DNA of 64,000 nt from Mariniphaga sp963747515. GTDB taxonomy: Bacteria; Bacteroidota; Bacteroidia; Bacteroidales; Prolixibacteraceae. A program made the translations under genes and the position numbers. The notes below the pieces were generated by a model that saw nothing but the letters and a program-made list of their open reading frames with translations, ran no database searches and was not told the DNA's origin. The stretch covers positions 198,759 through 262,758 of the forward strand of contig CAVVFN010000007.1 in the NCBI GenBank assembly GCA_963747515.1, in the 5' to 3' direction. The first letter of the stretch is position 1. Every line of letters starts with the position of its first letter. Positions 37,580 through 47,256 of this stretch are shown in pieces.

Positions 37580-39079
37580 CTAACTTTTTTCTGATGCCTG
37601 TCTCAAACCGTATATTGTTCTGAAATGATAGCCGTATACTGAAAAAGTAAGGGCATCTGCGAAAAGCTTTGGTTTGTTTATCAATGACCATGCCATGAAT
37701 TTCCAGTATTCCAATCTGCCACTATTTAGTATTCCCAAAATATAGATGGATTTTAGAAATGCCTTGATGCGTGCAAGATTTATTTTATGTTTACCTGTTT
37801 TTATGGGGTTATAACTCAAAAGAAATTTTCTGACCCGGCTGTAGTAAGGTTTTTCTCTGTAAATGCTATTAATAATGTGCCGGTATCCTTCCATCAATTT
37901 TCCATTATCCATTTTAGGAATAAAATTCATTGTAAAATCAGTATTGCTCCCGGTGGCATCAACGGTCAACCTGTTTTCCTGTTCCATCTGCTTATAAAGC
38001 TTTGTATTTTTGGGTGCATTGAGCAATCCTACCATAGCCGATACAATTCCGCTTTTTTGTATAAATTCGATTTGCCGCTCGAATACCTTTGGAGTATCGG
38101 TGTCAAAGCCTACAATAAAACCACCCGAGACCTGTATACCAGCCTTTTGAATCTGCCTGACATTTTCTAAGAGATCCCTGTTTTCATTCTGAGCTTTATG
38201 GCAGCTTTTCAGTGATTCCTCTTCCGGGGTTTCAATGCCGATAAATGTTGAAGAGAATCCGGCATCACGCATCAGTTTTAACATTTTGCCATCATCGGCC
38301 AGGTTTATGGAAGTTTGGGCACTAAAACTAAATGGATACCTGTGCTTTTTCATCCATTCTATCATTGAAGGAAGCAACTCATTTTTTATGATTTTTTTAT
38401 TTCCGATAAAATTATCATCAACAACAGCAATAGTGCCCTTCCAGTTCAGACGGTACAATGCTTCAAGTTCATTTAGTACCTGTTCTGTATTCTTCATTCT
38501 TACTTTTCGTCCAAGTAATGCTGTAATTTCACAAAAATCACATGAAAAAGGACAACCTCTTGATACCTGAAGATTCATAGAGGCATAAGCCTTAAGATTT
38601 AGCAAGTGATAATCAGGAACAGGAGAATCAGATAAATCGGCATATTTATCTGTCCGGTATATCTTTTTTATAGGGTTGCCTTTTTCCATATCCGACAAAA
38701 ACAAGGGGAGTGTTATTTCCGCCTCATTTAATATAAAATGGTCAATTTCGGGATAATCCTTAAAGTCCTGGGTAAACAAAGGACCCCCGGCCACAACTTT
38801 TACTGAATATTTTTTACATCGTTCTAATATTTCGGCAACTGATTTCTTTTGAATATACATGCTGCTAAGGAAGACATAATCTGCCCATTGCAAATCCTCA
38901 TTTTTTAAGTCCTGAATATTTAAATCAATTAACTTCTTCTGCCAGCCATCCGGCAGCATGGCCGAAACAGTAATCAACCCTAAAGGAGGAATGGCAGCTT
39001 TTTTAGAGATGAACTTTAAAGCATGCTTAAAACTCCAGTATGTATCGGGATATTTTGGATATATCATTAAAACCTTCAT
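37580..39079 (-). CDS. B12-binding-domain radical SAM protein
   Basis: I start at Met 39079 (MKVLMIYPKYPDTYWSF), which begins the B12-binding-like Rossmann domain; the frame is open to 39106. Residues 176-183 read CPFSCDFC, the radical SAM CxxxCxxC. IGIETPEEESL and VSGGFIVGFDTDT follow as in this family, and the C-terminal ~150 residues match the extra domain often found after such cores (DUF4070-like, from memory). It probably catalyses a methylation or carbon rearrangement; the substrate is not known. Confidence 0.85.
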   Translation of the reverse strand: MKVLMIYPKYPDTYWSFKHALKFISKKAAIPPLGLITVSAMLPDGWQKKLIDLNIQDLKNEDLQWADYVFLSSMYIQKKSVAEILERCKKYSVKVVAGGPLFTQDFKDYPEIDHFILNEAEITLPLFLSDMEKGNPIKKIYRTDKYADLSDSPVPDYHLLNLKAYASMNLQVSRGCPFSCDFCEITALLGRKVRMKNTEQVLNELEALYRLNWKGTIAVVDDNFIGNKKIIKNELLPSMIEWMKKHRYPFSFSAQTSINLADDGKMLKLMRDAGFSSTFIGIETPEEESLKSCHKAQNENRDLLENVRQIQKAGIQVSGGFIVGFDTDTPKVFERQIEFIQKSGIVSAMVGLLNAPKNTKLYKQMEQENRLTVDATGSNTDFTMNFIPKMDNGKLMEGYRHIINSIYREKPYYSRVRKFLLSYNPIKTGKHKINLARIKAFLKSIYILGILNSGRLEYWKFMAWSLINKPKLFADALTFSVYGYHFRTIYGLRQASEKS

Positions 39080-39251
39080 GGTATGGTATAAAATTAAAGA
39101 GTCCAATCATGTATCGACATCCGGTTCAAAAATACATTAGGTTTTAGCTATAAAAAAATGAAAGGGATTAATAAAATTTTTTTGGGATTAACTGCATCAT
39201 TAAATGATGAATGAAACTACAGGAATGTGAATGTCATTCACCCCTATACCC

Positions 39252-40097
39252 TTACAGCAGGTCCTTTACAGCCATTAAGTACTGGCGTGAAACCGGAATG
39301 GTCTCTTTTGTTTCATCAAGAGTTATCCAATAGGTGTTGAAGTTTTTATTCAATTTGGAAATGTACTGTATGTTGACTATGCTTGAGCGATGAGTCCTGA
39401 CAAAATTATTGAATTCCTTCAATTGTTTTTCTATATTTTTTAATGTGTTTCTTATCATTTTCTTTTTAAATTCCCCTTCATCAAGGAACCCCACCTCCAC
39501 ATAATTATCAGCCGATTTTATAAAAACAACTTCTGATAAAAGTAATCGGAGGTTATCTGACTCGTTTTCAGAATTCAGCTCAATAAAACGGTTCGCATAA
39601 TTTTCCGAAAATTGGTTTAACCTCTCCTGCATCAACCGGGTATCCTGCAGCAGGTTTTTATATTTACTGTGCATTGAAGCAATTGTATTTTTCAGATGCA
39701 TAGTTACCGGCACACTCAGGCAGATAATAACAACCCGTACCATTATATTAAATGTAATATTTGTATGGCCAACATACCGTATGTAAAAAGCAAAGGCAAC
39801 ACTGCTTAGAGCTATCTGCGAAAGGTAATAAACAGAATTCAGTAAAGAACTTTCTTCCTCATCCGATTCACTGCGAATGAGGTGGTTTTGAAACAGAATT
39901 TGTGAGAGTACCTGAATAATAAAAATTATTACACCAAAGCCTGCAATAAACAGTTGTTTGTTTTCAAATTCAAAATTCTTTGCAGGAAAGGGTTGAAAAA
40001 ACAGGATAAACAAAAAAACAGCAATGCTTATTCCCAGATAAGTTTTAAAATACTTTTTTGATAAAGCAATAAATTGATCTGTAGTGTTATTCGACAT
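39252..40097 (-). CDS. Membrane-anchored LytTR-family DNA-binding regulator
   Basis: 281 residues. Four hydrophobic helices in the first 135 residues, then a linker helix, then a LytTR domain (about 185-281) with VVFIKSADNYVEVGF, RTHRSSIVNIQYI and ETIPVSRQYL. It lacks a receiver domain, so signal input probably comes through the membrane part. The promoter region lies to its right (40098 on). Common in Bacteroidota; target unknown. Confidence 0.85.
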   Translation of the reverse strand: MSNNTTDQFIALSKKYFKTYLGISIAVFLFILFFQPFPAKNFEFENKQLFIAGFGVIIFIIQVLSQILFQNHLIRSESDEEESSLLNSVYYLSQIALSSVAFAFYIRYVGHTNITFNIMVRVVIICLSVPVTMHLKNTIASMHSKYKNLLQDTRLMQERLNQFSENYANRFIELNSENESDNLRLLLSEVVFIKSADNYVEVGFLDEGEFKKKMIRNTLKNIEKQLKEFNNFVRTHRSSIVNIQYISKLNKNFNTYWITLDETKETIPVSRQYLMAVKDLL

Positions 40098-40657
40098 CAG
40101 TTGCGGTTTCTAACAAAATGATTTACGTACAAGAGGCATTAATAAAAGCTTCCACCTAATTTAAAGACTTAAATTCCTATGCATACAATCAGTTAAAAAA
40201 GTTAAACGATTTCCAGCCATTCAATGTGAGGCAAATTAAATTAATATTATCAGCCGTTCATGTTGTTACTCAAATTTAAATATTTCTATTTAATAATTAA
40301 GATCTATTCTTTCGAATTTTAAAAGAATCTGTTTAGTTCGGAAGAGCATAAGAAAAGCTTACAATTCTGCCAAAATGGGAGATATTACAGAAGTTAAGAT
40401 CATGCTGTTCCGGATGAAGGCAAAGGTCTCAGTATTTATCCCGCATGTTATGAAATAAATAAACAGTTTTACAGGATGTCCCTGAGGAAGGTTCAGATTT
40501 GCCAAAACCGGACAAAAGATTCCCGCGCACCAACCATGCACTTTTTAGCTATTGCCGCTGGCGGTAGTCTTGTTATTTAAAAATAACTCCTTTGTTTTAA
40601 CAAAGAGATATGAATAATATTTTTCGGGAGTAAGGGCTTCGGGATGAGGTCTCTGCC
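40098..40657. other. Intergenic region with no supported gene
   Basis: About 560 bp between minus-strand genes, with no open frame of convincing composition on either strand and no long dyad. It should contain the LytTR gene promoter near its left end. Confidence 0.3.
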
Positions 40658-42343
40658 TCATTCAGTTGTTACCTTCACATCTTTAAACATATACGGGTTG
40701 TCGCTGAGCCTTAAATCTTCTCCACTTGCAGTAGTTACATTCCTAAGAATAACTTCCTTTGTTTTGACATAGGGAAATTTCTCCACATAAGTATTGTCAG
40801 TCATTTGCGGGTTGAAATTTCCAAAGATTGCCGGTCCCTGGTAGCCGGCAGGATGATTTGAGTCGTCGATCCTAAGGTTTTCGATAATTATCCGTTCAGG
40901 CATATAGCTGGTGTATCCGAAATCATGCTGTCCTGAATAGGATCCACCAATAATGCTGGCGCTGACCGGCTTCCCACCTGCCGGTACGAAAACGCAGTTA
41001 CGGATGATAAATTCTCCCTGCCAGGTGCTGCCGTAGTCGGAGCGCAGGTTGATGAGGCTCCTTCCGTATATCGTGGAATTCTCAACAGTGAACGTACCGC
41101 TGCCGATGGCATTTATTCCCTGGTGCCCCAGCTTTGAGTTGCGGATGGTGGCATTGGCAACTCCCATATGGGCATCGAACCGGGAAAAGGTGCAACTGTC
41201 GTAAACAAGGTTCTTGGAGTAGTTGGATCCCAAAATTCCCCAGTACCTGCTGTCGTTGATATCATTGGTCTGGCTGCAGTTTACAAACGATACATTCAGT
41301 GCCCGGTTAACGGAGATGTCGTAGCTGCCCATTGAGACCGGAACTCCTGCCGAGCCAATGGTCTGGTAGGTTTTATGTCCAGTAAAAAGGGTATTCCTAA
41401 CCGTTACATAGGCGCAGTCGCCGATATGGATGAAGCCTCCATAAGGTGCTCCATGCTCTCCTTCTCCGGTAATCCGGTGTTCCAGTCCGTCTACAAGTAC
41501 ATTGGAGCGCCTGATTGCAATGCCCCGGCTGTAATAGGTGTATTTCGATTCAGCATTGTTGGCGATTGTGGTGAAACGGCCTCCTGTGATGGTCAGGGTT
41601 GTCTCGTCAATGGGAAGGGCTGAGATGTCGGTGATTTGATCGAAATCCCAGACAATTGGTGCGTTCATATCTATACTGCCGTCTTTCTCAACAATAAAAA
41701 TATCGGTCTGAGGAGAACCATTATTTTGATTCGGCCCAAACCGGATGTAACGTCTTACGTTGGAATTGGTGACGGTGACCAGGCAGGTTGCAGGAAAGGA
41801 GATGTCAATGTTCTTCTGATTTCTCTTAAGTGAAGATATGCCTTCCGGTTGAAAGGGTTGCAGGGTGGATTTCACCAGAAAAACATGTGCATTGCGGTTA
41901 AGAACTTCCCTGTCGTCTATGATAAAGGCAGCCGTGCCGAAATCAGTATCGGTCTGGATGACTGCTGTGCGGTTCTTTCCACTGATGTAATAAGTTGCAT
42001 TATCATCTGCTTTAACAGAAAGGCCGTACTTATTAGCAATGGCATGGGTAGCTGCAATGGCTTCCGTATCATCGGATTTGCCATCACCAATGGCACCGAA
42101 ATCACTATAGCGGACCAGTCCATTGGCTTTAAATTTAAGGACATCTTTTGGGTCCACATTTACAAGCAATTCCCCGTTTTCATTTTTTTGTACCTTGGTT
42201 TTTTCCTGTTTTGATGTTATTACTACCCCATCGGGGGAGTTTGATGTCTGCCCCTGTGTATTGAAGAACATAGCCGGGAAAAAGAAGAAAAACAGCAGTA
42301 AGTACTTCAAATAATTAAAATTATTTATTTTCAATGGTATCAT
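40658..42343 (-). CDS. Secreted right-handed beta-helix protein (pectate-lyase fold)
   Basis: I start at Met 42343 for a cleaner signal peptide (YLLLFFFFFPAMFFNTQGQ); the frame is open to 42382. FGAIGDGKSDDTEAI is the conserved N-terminal loop of pectate-lyase-superfamily helices. Later coils carry VTVRNTLF, NVSFVNCSQTND, IRNSKLGHQG and FIIRNCVFVPAGG. No clear catalytic triad; it could be a hydrolase, lyase or binding protein for a pectic or alginate-like polymer. It stands alone. Confidence 0.8.
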   Translation of the reverse strand: MIPLKINNFNYLKYLLLFFFFFPAMFFNTQGQTSNSPDGVVITSKQEKTKVQKNENGELLVNVDPKDVLKFKANGLVRYSDFGAIGDGKSDDTEAIAATHAIANKYGLSVKADDNATYYISGKNRTAVIQTDTDFGTAAFIIDDREVLNRNAHVFLVKSTLQPFQPEGISSLKRNQKNIDISFPATCLVTVTNSNVRRYIRFGPNQNNGSPQTDIFIVEKDGSIDMNAPIVWDFDQITDISALPIDETTLTITGGRFTTIANNAESKYTYYSRGIAIRRSNVLVDGLEHRITGEGEHGAPYGGFIHIGDCAYVTVRNTLFTGHKTYQTIGSAGVPVSMGSYDISVNRALNVSFVNCSQTNDINDSRYWGILGSNYSKNLVYDSCTFSRFDAHMGVANATIRNSKLGHQGINAIGSGTFTVENSTIYGRSLINLRSDYGSTWQGEFIIRNCVFVPAGGKPVSASIIGGSYSGQHDFGYTSYMPERIIIENLRIDDSNHPAGYQGPAIFGNFNPQMTDNTYVEKFPYVKTKEVILRNVTTASGEDLRLSDNPYMFKDVKVTTE

Positions 42344-42494
42344 GTAGAATTTTACTGATTCAACAATTTTCAAAAGTATCAATATAAATCAATTATAAAG
42401 ATCATCATAAACTAAATTTTTCCACGTAAATTATTGGAAAGATTGCAAAAAAAACAGGTTAACCCTCAACCATCATAGGTAATAATATTTTGAA

Positions 42495-43709
42495 CTATTC
42501 CTCACTTCTTTCCTTCAACCCATGAAAAACGGCCAATCCACCTGTTGAAGTTTCTTTATAGAGACTTGGAAGATCTCTTCCGGTTTGGTTCATGGTATTC
42601 ACCACCTGGTCGAAACTAATAAAATGCCGGCCATCAGAAAGCATGGCATAATCTTTATGATTAAGTGCACGTGCCGCTGCCATTGCATTTCTTTCGATAC
42701 ATGGAATTTGAACAAGACCAAGAACCGGATCACAAGTTAATCCGAGATGGTGTTCCAATCCCATTTCAGCTGCATATTCAACCTGAAAAATACTTCCCCC
42801 GCTTAACTGGGTAAGAGCAGCTGAACCCATAGCACATGCTGTTCCCACTTCCCCCTGACATCCTACTTCAGCACCCGAAATAGAAGCATTCTGTTTTACA
42901 AGATTTCCAATTATTCCGGCCGTAGCCAATGCCCGCAGAATTTTCTTATCGGAGCTGTCGTAATATTTTTGATGATAATACAACACTGCCGGTACTACAC
43001 CACTTCCGCCGCAGGTAGGAGAAGTAACGATTATCCCGCCACCGGCATTCTCTTCCGAAACTGCCAGTGCAAAGGCATACAACATGGAACGTTTGCGAAT
43101 ATAGCCTTTAAAATTCTTTGCCTTTGATAAAATTGAACCTGCTTTCCTTGGGAGTTTCAATGCTCCGGGTAATGTGCCATCAGCATCAAGTCCACGGTGA
43201 ATGGATTCTTTCATTACTTTCCATACTTCCTCAAGGTAATCCCAAATGTCACTGTTTTCAAATTCCTCAACAAATCCCCAGACAGGTTTTCCCCTTTTGT
43301 AACACCAATCCAGAATACCCTCCATTGTTGAAATAGGATAAATGGATTGTTCATCCGTACCGGAATGATCATCAATTACAGAACCTCCCCCAATACTGTA
43401 TGCTGTCCATGATTTCAGGATGTTATTATGAACATCGAATGCATCGAATTTCATTCCATTCGGATGCTTTGGTAAGAATACCTCAGGTTTTTCAATAATC
43501 TCCAATCTCTTTCCCTCAAATAATTCACTCAATACGCTAAGTGTTAAATGCCCCTTGGCAGTAGCTGCAAGACTTCCATATAAGGTTACTTTATAGATAT
43601 AGGCATCCTTTGTCAGGTTCAAAAAATGTTGTGCTGCTTTTCGTGGACCCATCGTATGGCTGCTTGAAGGGCCATGTCCAATTTTATAGATCTCTTTTAT
43701 TGAATTCAT
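42495..43709 (-). CDS. sdaA: L-serine ammonia-lyase (single-chain, 4Fe-4S)
   Basis: 404 residues. GHGPSSSHTMGPRKAA is the substrate-binding Ser/His motif. SPTCGGSGVVPAVL, CQGEVGTACAMGSAAL and TCDPVLGLVQIPCIERNA hold the cysteines that bind the 4Fe-4S cluster. The single-chain length fits the Gram-negative type with fused alpha and beta parts. It converts L-serine to pyruvate and ammonia. Monocistronic, divergent from the gene at 44003. Confidence 0.95.
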   Translation of the reverse strand: MNSIKEIYKIGHGPSSSHTMGPRKAAQHFLNLTKDAYIYKVTLYGSLAATAKGHLTLSVLSELFEGKRLEIIEKPEVFLPKHPNGMKFDAFDVHNNILKSWTAYSIGGGSVIDDHSGTDEQSIYPISTMEGILDWCYKRGKPVWGFVEEFENSDIWDYLEEVWKVMKESIHRGLDADGTLPGALKLPRKAGSILSKAKNFKGYIRKRSMLYAFALAVSEENAGGGIIVTSPTCGGSGVVPAVLYYHQKYYDSSDKKILRALATAGIIGNLVKQNASISGAEVGCQGEVGTACAMGSAALTQLSGGSIFQVEYAAEMGLEHHLGLTCDPVLGLVQIPCIERNAMAAARALNHKDYAMLSDGRHFISFDQVVNTMNQTGRDLPSLYKETSTGGLAVFHGLKERSEE

Positions 43710-44002
43710 TATCGTTATTTACTGGTGCAAAAGTATCGAAAATGAGTTTATAAATCAGTTAATGATCTATAATAATATGACTCCAGAACAGGGTCTCTGG
43801 TTAAGATCCATTGAAGCAGACAAGGTGTGTGGAATACTGCCTAAACAATTCAACCCTTTTGAAATGCTTCCTGACATCATTGAAAGTAAAAACAGGAATT
43901 TTTACTGTGCTTTACCAATAATAATGAAAAGAAAAAACCAGAATCTTTCTCTGTCTATATCATTTTTTTATCTTTAGAATTTTAATTTTTCAATTGGCTG
44001 AA

Positions 44003-44794
44003 ATGAAAATCATCAGAATTTCATTATTTATCATTGGATTACTCCTGCTAGGTTTAAACATCACCGGATTGTTTAAGTCGTTAAGGAATGACGACCTGTA
44101 CCGGGAGGTTACACCCTACAGGAATGACATCTCCCTTCGGCTTGAGGAGGCAAAAAAACAATGGCACAGAGAAGCAGGGGAACCCGACAAAGATTTTGCC
44201 ATGCGTATGAGTACATTAATCAATAATTCCATGGCACATTACTATAAAAATGAAGGTATTAAGAAATATCATCTGCAAATACCTTTGTGGGAGAACTATC
44301 TGTTAAGTTTAAAACAATGGATTACAGGTAAGGAGAAATATGAATTCCGTAATTATAAAAAAGCAGTGGAACGGGGTGTTGGAATTTGCTCCCAGCCATG
44401 CATAGCCTTACAAAACCTCCTTGCTGCAAATGGGATTGAGGCAGATCTTTGGGATATCTGGGGACATATTGTGGTTGATGCCAAATTCAGCGATGGAACA
44501 CGCTATATACTTGACCCTGATTACGGGCAGTTTGTTCCGCATGGCATGCAGGAGATCATGAATGATCCGGAAATTGTAAGGGAATGGTATGCCGACCAGG
44601 ATGATGTATATGCCACACACATTACAGAACATAAACATACCGATGACATCGTTGCCATGTATGAAAAAGACCGGAATAAAATTTACTATATGAAGGCGGG
44701 TTTTGAAAATTTTTCCTACATAGCCATATGGATTCTTCCCTTCTTGTTCATGCTGCCCTTGTTCATTTTTGAAATAAAAAAGAACCTGTTATGA
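44003..44794 (+). CDS. Membrane-anchored transglutaminase-like protein
   Basis: 263 residues from ATG 44003; an upstream TTG at 43994 adds little. One N-terminal and one C-terminal membrane helix (IIRISLFIIGLLLLG; YIAIWILPFLFMLP). Between them is a transglutaminase-like core: GICSQPCIALQNLLAANG with the nucleophile Cys, WDIWGHIVVDA with His and YILDPDYGQ with Asp. The domain faces the periplasm by the positive-inside rule, but this is inference. Its stop overlaps the next short frame by ATGA. Confidence 0.8.
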   Translation: MKIIRISLFIIGLLLLGLNITGLFKSLRNDDLYREVTPYRNDISLRLEEAKKQWHREAGEPDKDFAMRMSTLINNSMAHYYKNEGIKKYHLQIPLWENYLLSLKQWITGKEKYEFRNYKKAVERGVGICSQPCIALQNLLAANGIEADLWDIWGHIVVDAKFSDGTRYILDPDYGQFVPHGMQEIMNDPEIVREWYADQDDVYATHITEHKHTDDIVAMYEKDRNKIYYMKAGFENFSYIAIWILPFLFMLPLFIFEIKKNLL

Positions 44795-44910
44795 GCAAAC
44801 CTGTTCGTTTTACTCCGGTAATACGGGTATTTACTTTGTTTATATTGTCAAGTCCTGCGAGGGCTGATGAGAATGCAGGGTCGTTTCAGCTTCATCTGGA
44901 AATAAACTGA
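44791..44910 (+). CDS. 39-residue exported peptide or gene remnant
   Basis: An ATG overlaps the preceding stop (ATGA, 44791-44794) and encodes 39 residues: a basic start, a hydrophobic helix and an ARADENAG cleavage-like site, ending LHLEIN 13 bp before the next ATG. The overlap and the signal-like structure suggest a translated element of the operon. It may equally be the leftover signal peptide of a deleted gene. No homologue known to me. Confidence 0.4.
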   Translation: MSKPVRFTPVIRVFTLFILSSPARADENAGSFQLHLEIN

Positions 44911-44923
44911 AAAAATAAGCATC

Positions 44924-46786
44924 ATGTGGAAATTAAAAACAGTTTTCTTTTACATTTTTGTACTTGCAATAAGTATGCCCCTAAAGAACCAGGCACAACA
45001 GGCAGGATCGGAAAACACTTTTGTGGTTTATTTTCCGACTGATGATATTGGTGATTTTGAGGATATAACCCGGCAGGTATCCCGGTTGAAACCCTTTGGA
45101 AGAATAGATATTGACATCAATAATGCCGCTGAGAAAGCTTTTTTTGAACTGCCCCCGGAAGGTGGCAACTGGCATGATTATGCCTCCTATAACCGAAGTG
45201 TTGCCGTGTTCTTCCCCGATGAAAAAATTGCACCTTTTATCCCTGAATCGTTTGTAAAGAACAACCGCAAACTGCTTGAAAAGAAGTTGGAAGTTATCCG
45301 TAAACTTGGATTGAGTGCTGCTTTCAGAAGCAACGAACCCCGTTACCTGCCGGAAGCTTTTTTTAAGGAATATCCGCACCTGATGGGACCACGGGTTGAC
45401 CATCCCCGGCGAAGTACCCGTAAGGAATTTGCTCCGTGTTTTCATCAGCAGGAAACGGTTGATATGTACCAGAACATGGTAAACCAATTATTTGCCTTTG
45501 CTCCTGAAATCAATACATTTTATTTCAGTATGAATGATGCCGGTTCGGGAACCTGCTGGGCCGACTGGCTCTACACCGGGCCCAATGGGCCTTCCCGTTG
45601 CAGGGATATCCCCTTAAGCGAAAGCGTGGTTGCTATGCTGAATGTTTACAGAGAAGGAGCCAGGCAAACCGGTCACGACATCGATATCTTTTTTCACGGG
45701 ATGTTTACAGATGAAGAAAGGGATGAAATATTAAAGGCATTACCTGAAAATTGTTATTTAAGGGAAAGAAATTATCCTCCTGTTAAAAGTGTTTCGGGGA
45801 TGGGGTGGTCGGTATATCCTGTAAATGGTATTGTGAACCCTTTGGAAATTATTCGGAGTCTGAATCGCGATGGTATTCATGATGGTCAACGATACAATTT
45901 GTCTTTTCAGTTAACATATGGCAGAGGCCATGAGCGCCTGGAGAATGTCGAAAAACTGGTGGATATTGTAGAAGAACAGCTAAAGCTTCCGGCGGGTGAA
46001 GGCGATGAAAATTCGGAAGAGGCACTCAGAAAATTGTGTGTTCAATGGGGAGGAGAGAATAATTCCCGGCAGTTATTCGAAGCCTTTGTGGCCATGAATG
46101 AAGCTTTCGACTTTAAGAATAAAAATTTAGGAGCCCTAAGTCCTTTATATTGGGGAGTATCAACCAGGCATATAACAAGGCCATTGGTTTTTGCCCCAAA
46201 TCGTTTAGCACCAAATGAAGAAGACTGGTACCTGCCTCATGTGTTTAATATTTCACCCGAGGAAGCACGAACCGATTATATGGACATTCATGGGGGAAAT
46301 AAAGAACTGGAAGAAGGAAAGGTGCCTGTATTGTTAAACATGCTGGAGAAATCCTGGTCAAAACTTGAAGCCGTGAAAAATGCTCCTGAGCAGGAATTCC
46401 TGGAAAGTACGGCCATGGCAATGCGGATATACGCATCGGTAATACGAAGTTGCAACAATTTTTATAAGGCACAGGAAATCAGAAACCGGAATAAAGAGGC
46501 ATTGGCAGGAAAACCGCACCGACCCGATAAAACACCCACCTGGACAGGCAACCAGGACTTGCAGGATTTTAATGCCATTATGCGGAATGAACTGGACAAT
46601 ACACTTGAACTGACAGAACTGCTGGAAGCAGGTGGAATGGAATTAATGTGTCATGCCAAAGAACCTTTACTTGAAGATACGTTCATCCTTGGTCCGGATT
46701 TAATCAATCAACTGAAGAAAAAAAGGGAGGTAATGCTGGCACATTGGACCGATATAGAAGGATACCTGGCTACTCCGTTTAAATAA
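44924..46786 (+). CDS. Secreted glycoside-hydrolase-like protein of unknown specificity
   Basis: 620 residues with a signal peptide (FFYIFVLAISMPLKNQAQ). It has a TIM-barrel-like central part: TFYFSMNDAGSGTCWADWLYTG (split) and DIDIFFHGMF recall alpha-glucuronidase/DUF4838-like barrels, in which such Asp and Glu residues are catalytic. The C-terminal third is helical (LLEAGGMELMCHAKEPL). I cannot assign a numbered GH family. It follows the transglutaminase-like gene in the same direction. Confidence 0.65.
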   Translation: MWKLKTVFFYIFVLAISMPLKNQAQQAGSENTFVVYFPTDDIGDFEDITRQVSRLKPFGRIDIDINNAAEKAFFELPPEGGNWHDYASYNRSVAVFFPDEKIAPFIPESFVKNNRKLLEKKLEVIRKLGLSAAFRSNEPRYLPEAFFKEYPHLMGPRVDHPRRSTRKEFAPCFHQQETVDMYQNMVNQLFAFAPEINTFYFSMNDAGSGTCWADWLYTGPNGPSRCRDIPLSESVVAMLNVYREGARQTGHDIDIFFHGMFTDEERDEILKALPENCYLRERNYPPVKSVSGMGWSVYPVNGIVNPLEIIRSLNRDGIHDGQRYNLSFQLTYGRGHERLENVEKLVDIVEEQLKLPAGEGDENSEEALRKLCVQWGGENNSRQLFEAFVAMNEAFDFKNKNLGALSPLYWGVSTRHITRPLVFAPNRLAPNEEDWYLPHVFNISPEEARTDYMDIHGGNKELEEGKVPVLLNMLEKSWSKLEAVKNAPEQEFLESTAMAMRIYASVIRSCNNFYKAQEIRNRNKEALAGKPHRPDKTPTWTGNQDLQDFNAIMRNELDNTLELTELLEAGGMELMCHAKEPLLEDTFILGPDLINQLKKKREVMLAHWTDIEGYLATPFK

Positions 46787-46854
46787 AACAAATTTAAAAA
46801 ACTTCAATAATAGCTAATTTAGGGCCTGCTGAAAAACTCAAAGAATGTAAATAT

Positions 46855-46980
46855 GACCTCAGCGAGGTCGTATGTTTATAGAAGAAGAAGATGATGAAGG
46901 AAAAGATGTGCAACCCCTGGCTGGTTGAATATCCACTCATGTTATCCCTTTTCTATAAACATGTTATCCCTCTGGGATAA
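46855..46980. repeat. REP-like cluster of three small hairpins
   Basis: Three perfect stems lie in tandem: GACCTC-AGC-GAGGTC (46855-46869), CAACC/GGTTG (46911-46927) and TTATCCC-TCT-GGGATAA (46964-46980). Between them ATGTTTATAGAA (46872-46883) and its exact complement TTCTATAAACAT (46951-46962) form a 12-bp inverted repeat. I recall similar hairpin-plus-TTTATAGAA blocks scattered in Bacteroidota genomes, from memory only. The whole 46787-47256 region shows no gene. Confidence 0.6.
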
Positions 46981-47256
46981 ATTTTCAAACTGATTGAAGA
47001 TTCAAGTGCACGTTTTTTCCAGTATTCCTCTTTTAATGCTTGCACCTCATCCTCGCAAATTGTTCGTTATAATATTTAATATCAGTAAGTAAGATATTTA
47101 TCAGCAAGCCCTAATTTAACAATCGGGCAGAGGCAAAACGAAGAAATTAAAATGCGCTGCACGTTCAAGCTTCATGCGGTCAGGCTGCCTCTGATAATTT
47201 TCGCAGCATCAACTTCAGATATTAAATGGAGTTAAAATTTATAAAGAGTATGTATT

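Noticed and set aside
43762..43977. 71-codon frame between serine dehydratase and the transglutaminase-like gene
   Set aside because: Lies in a promoter region between divergent genes, has no recognisable feature, and ends in low-complexity Leu/Ser/Phe.
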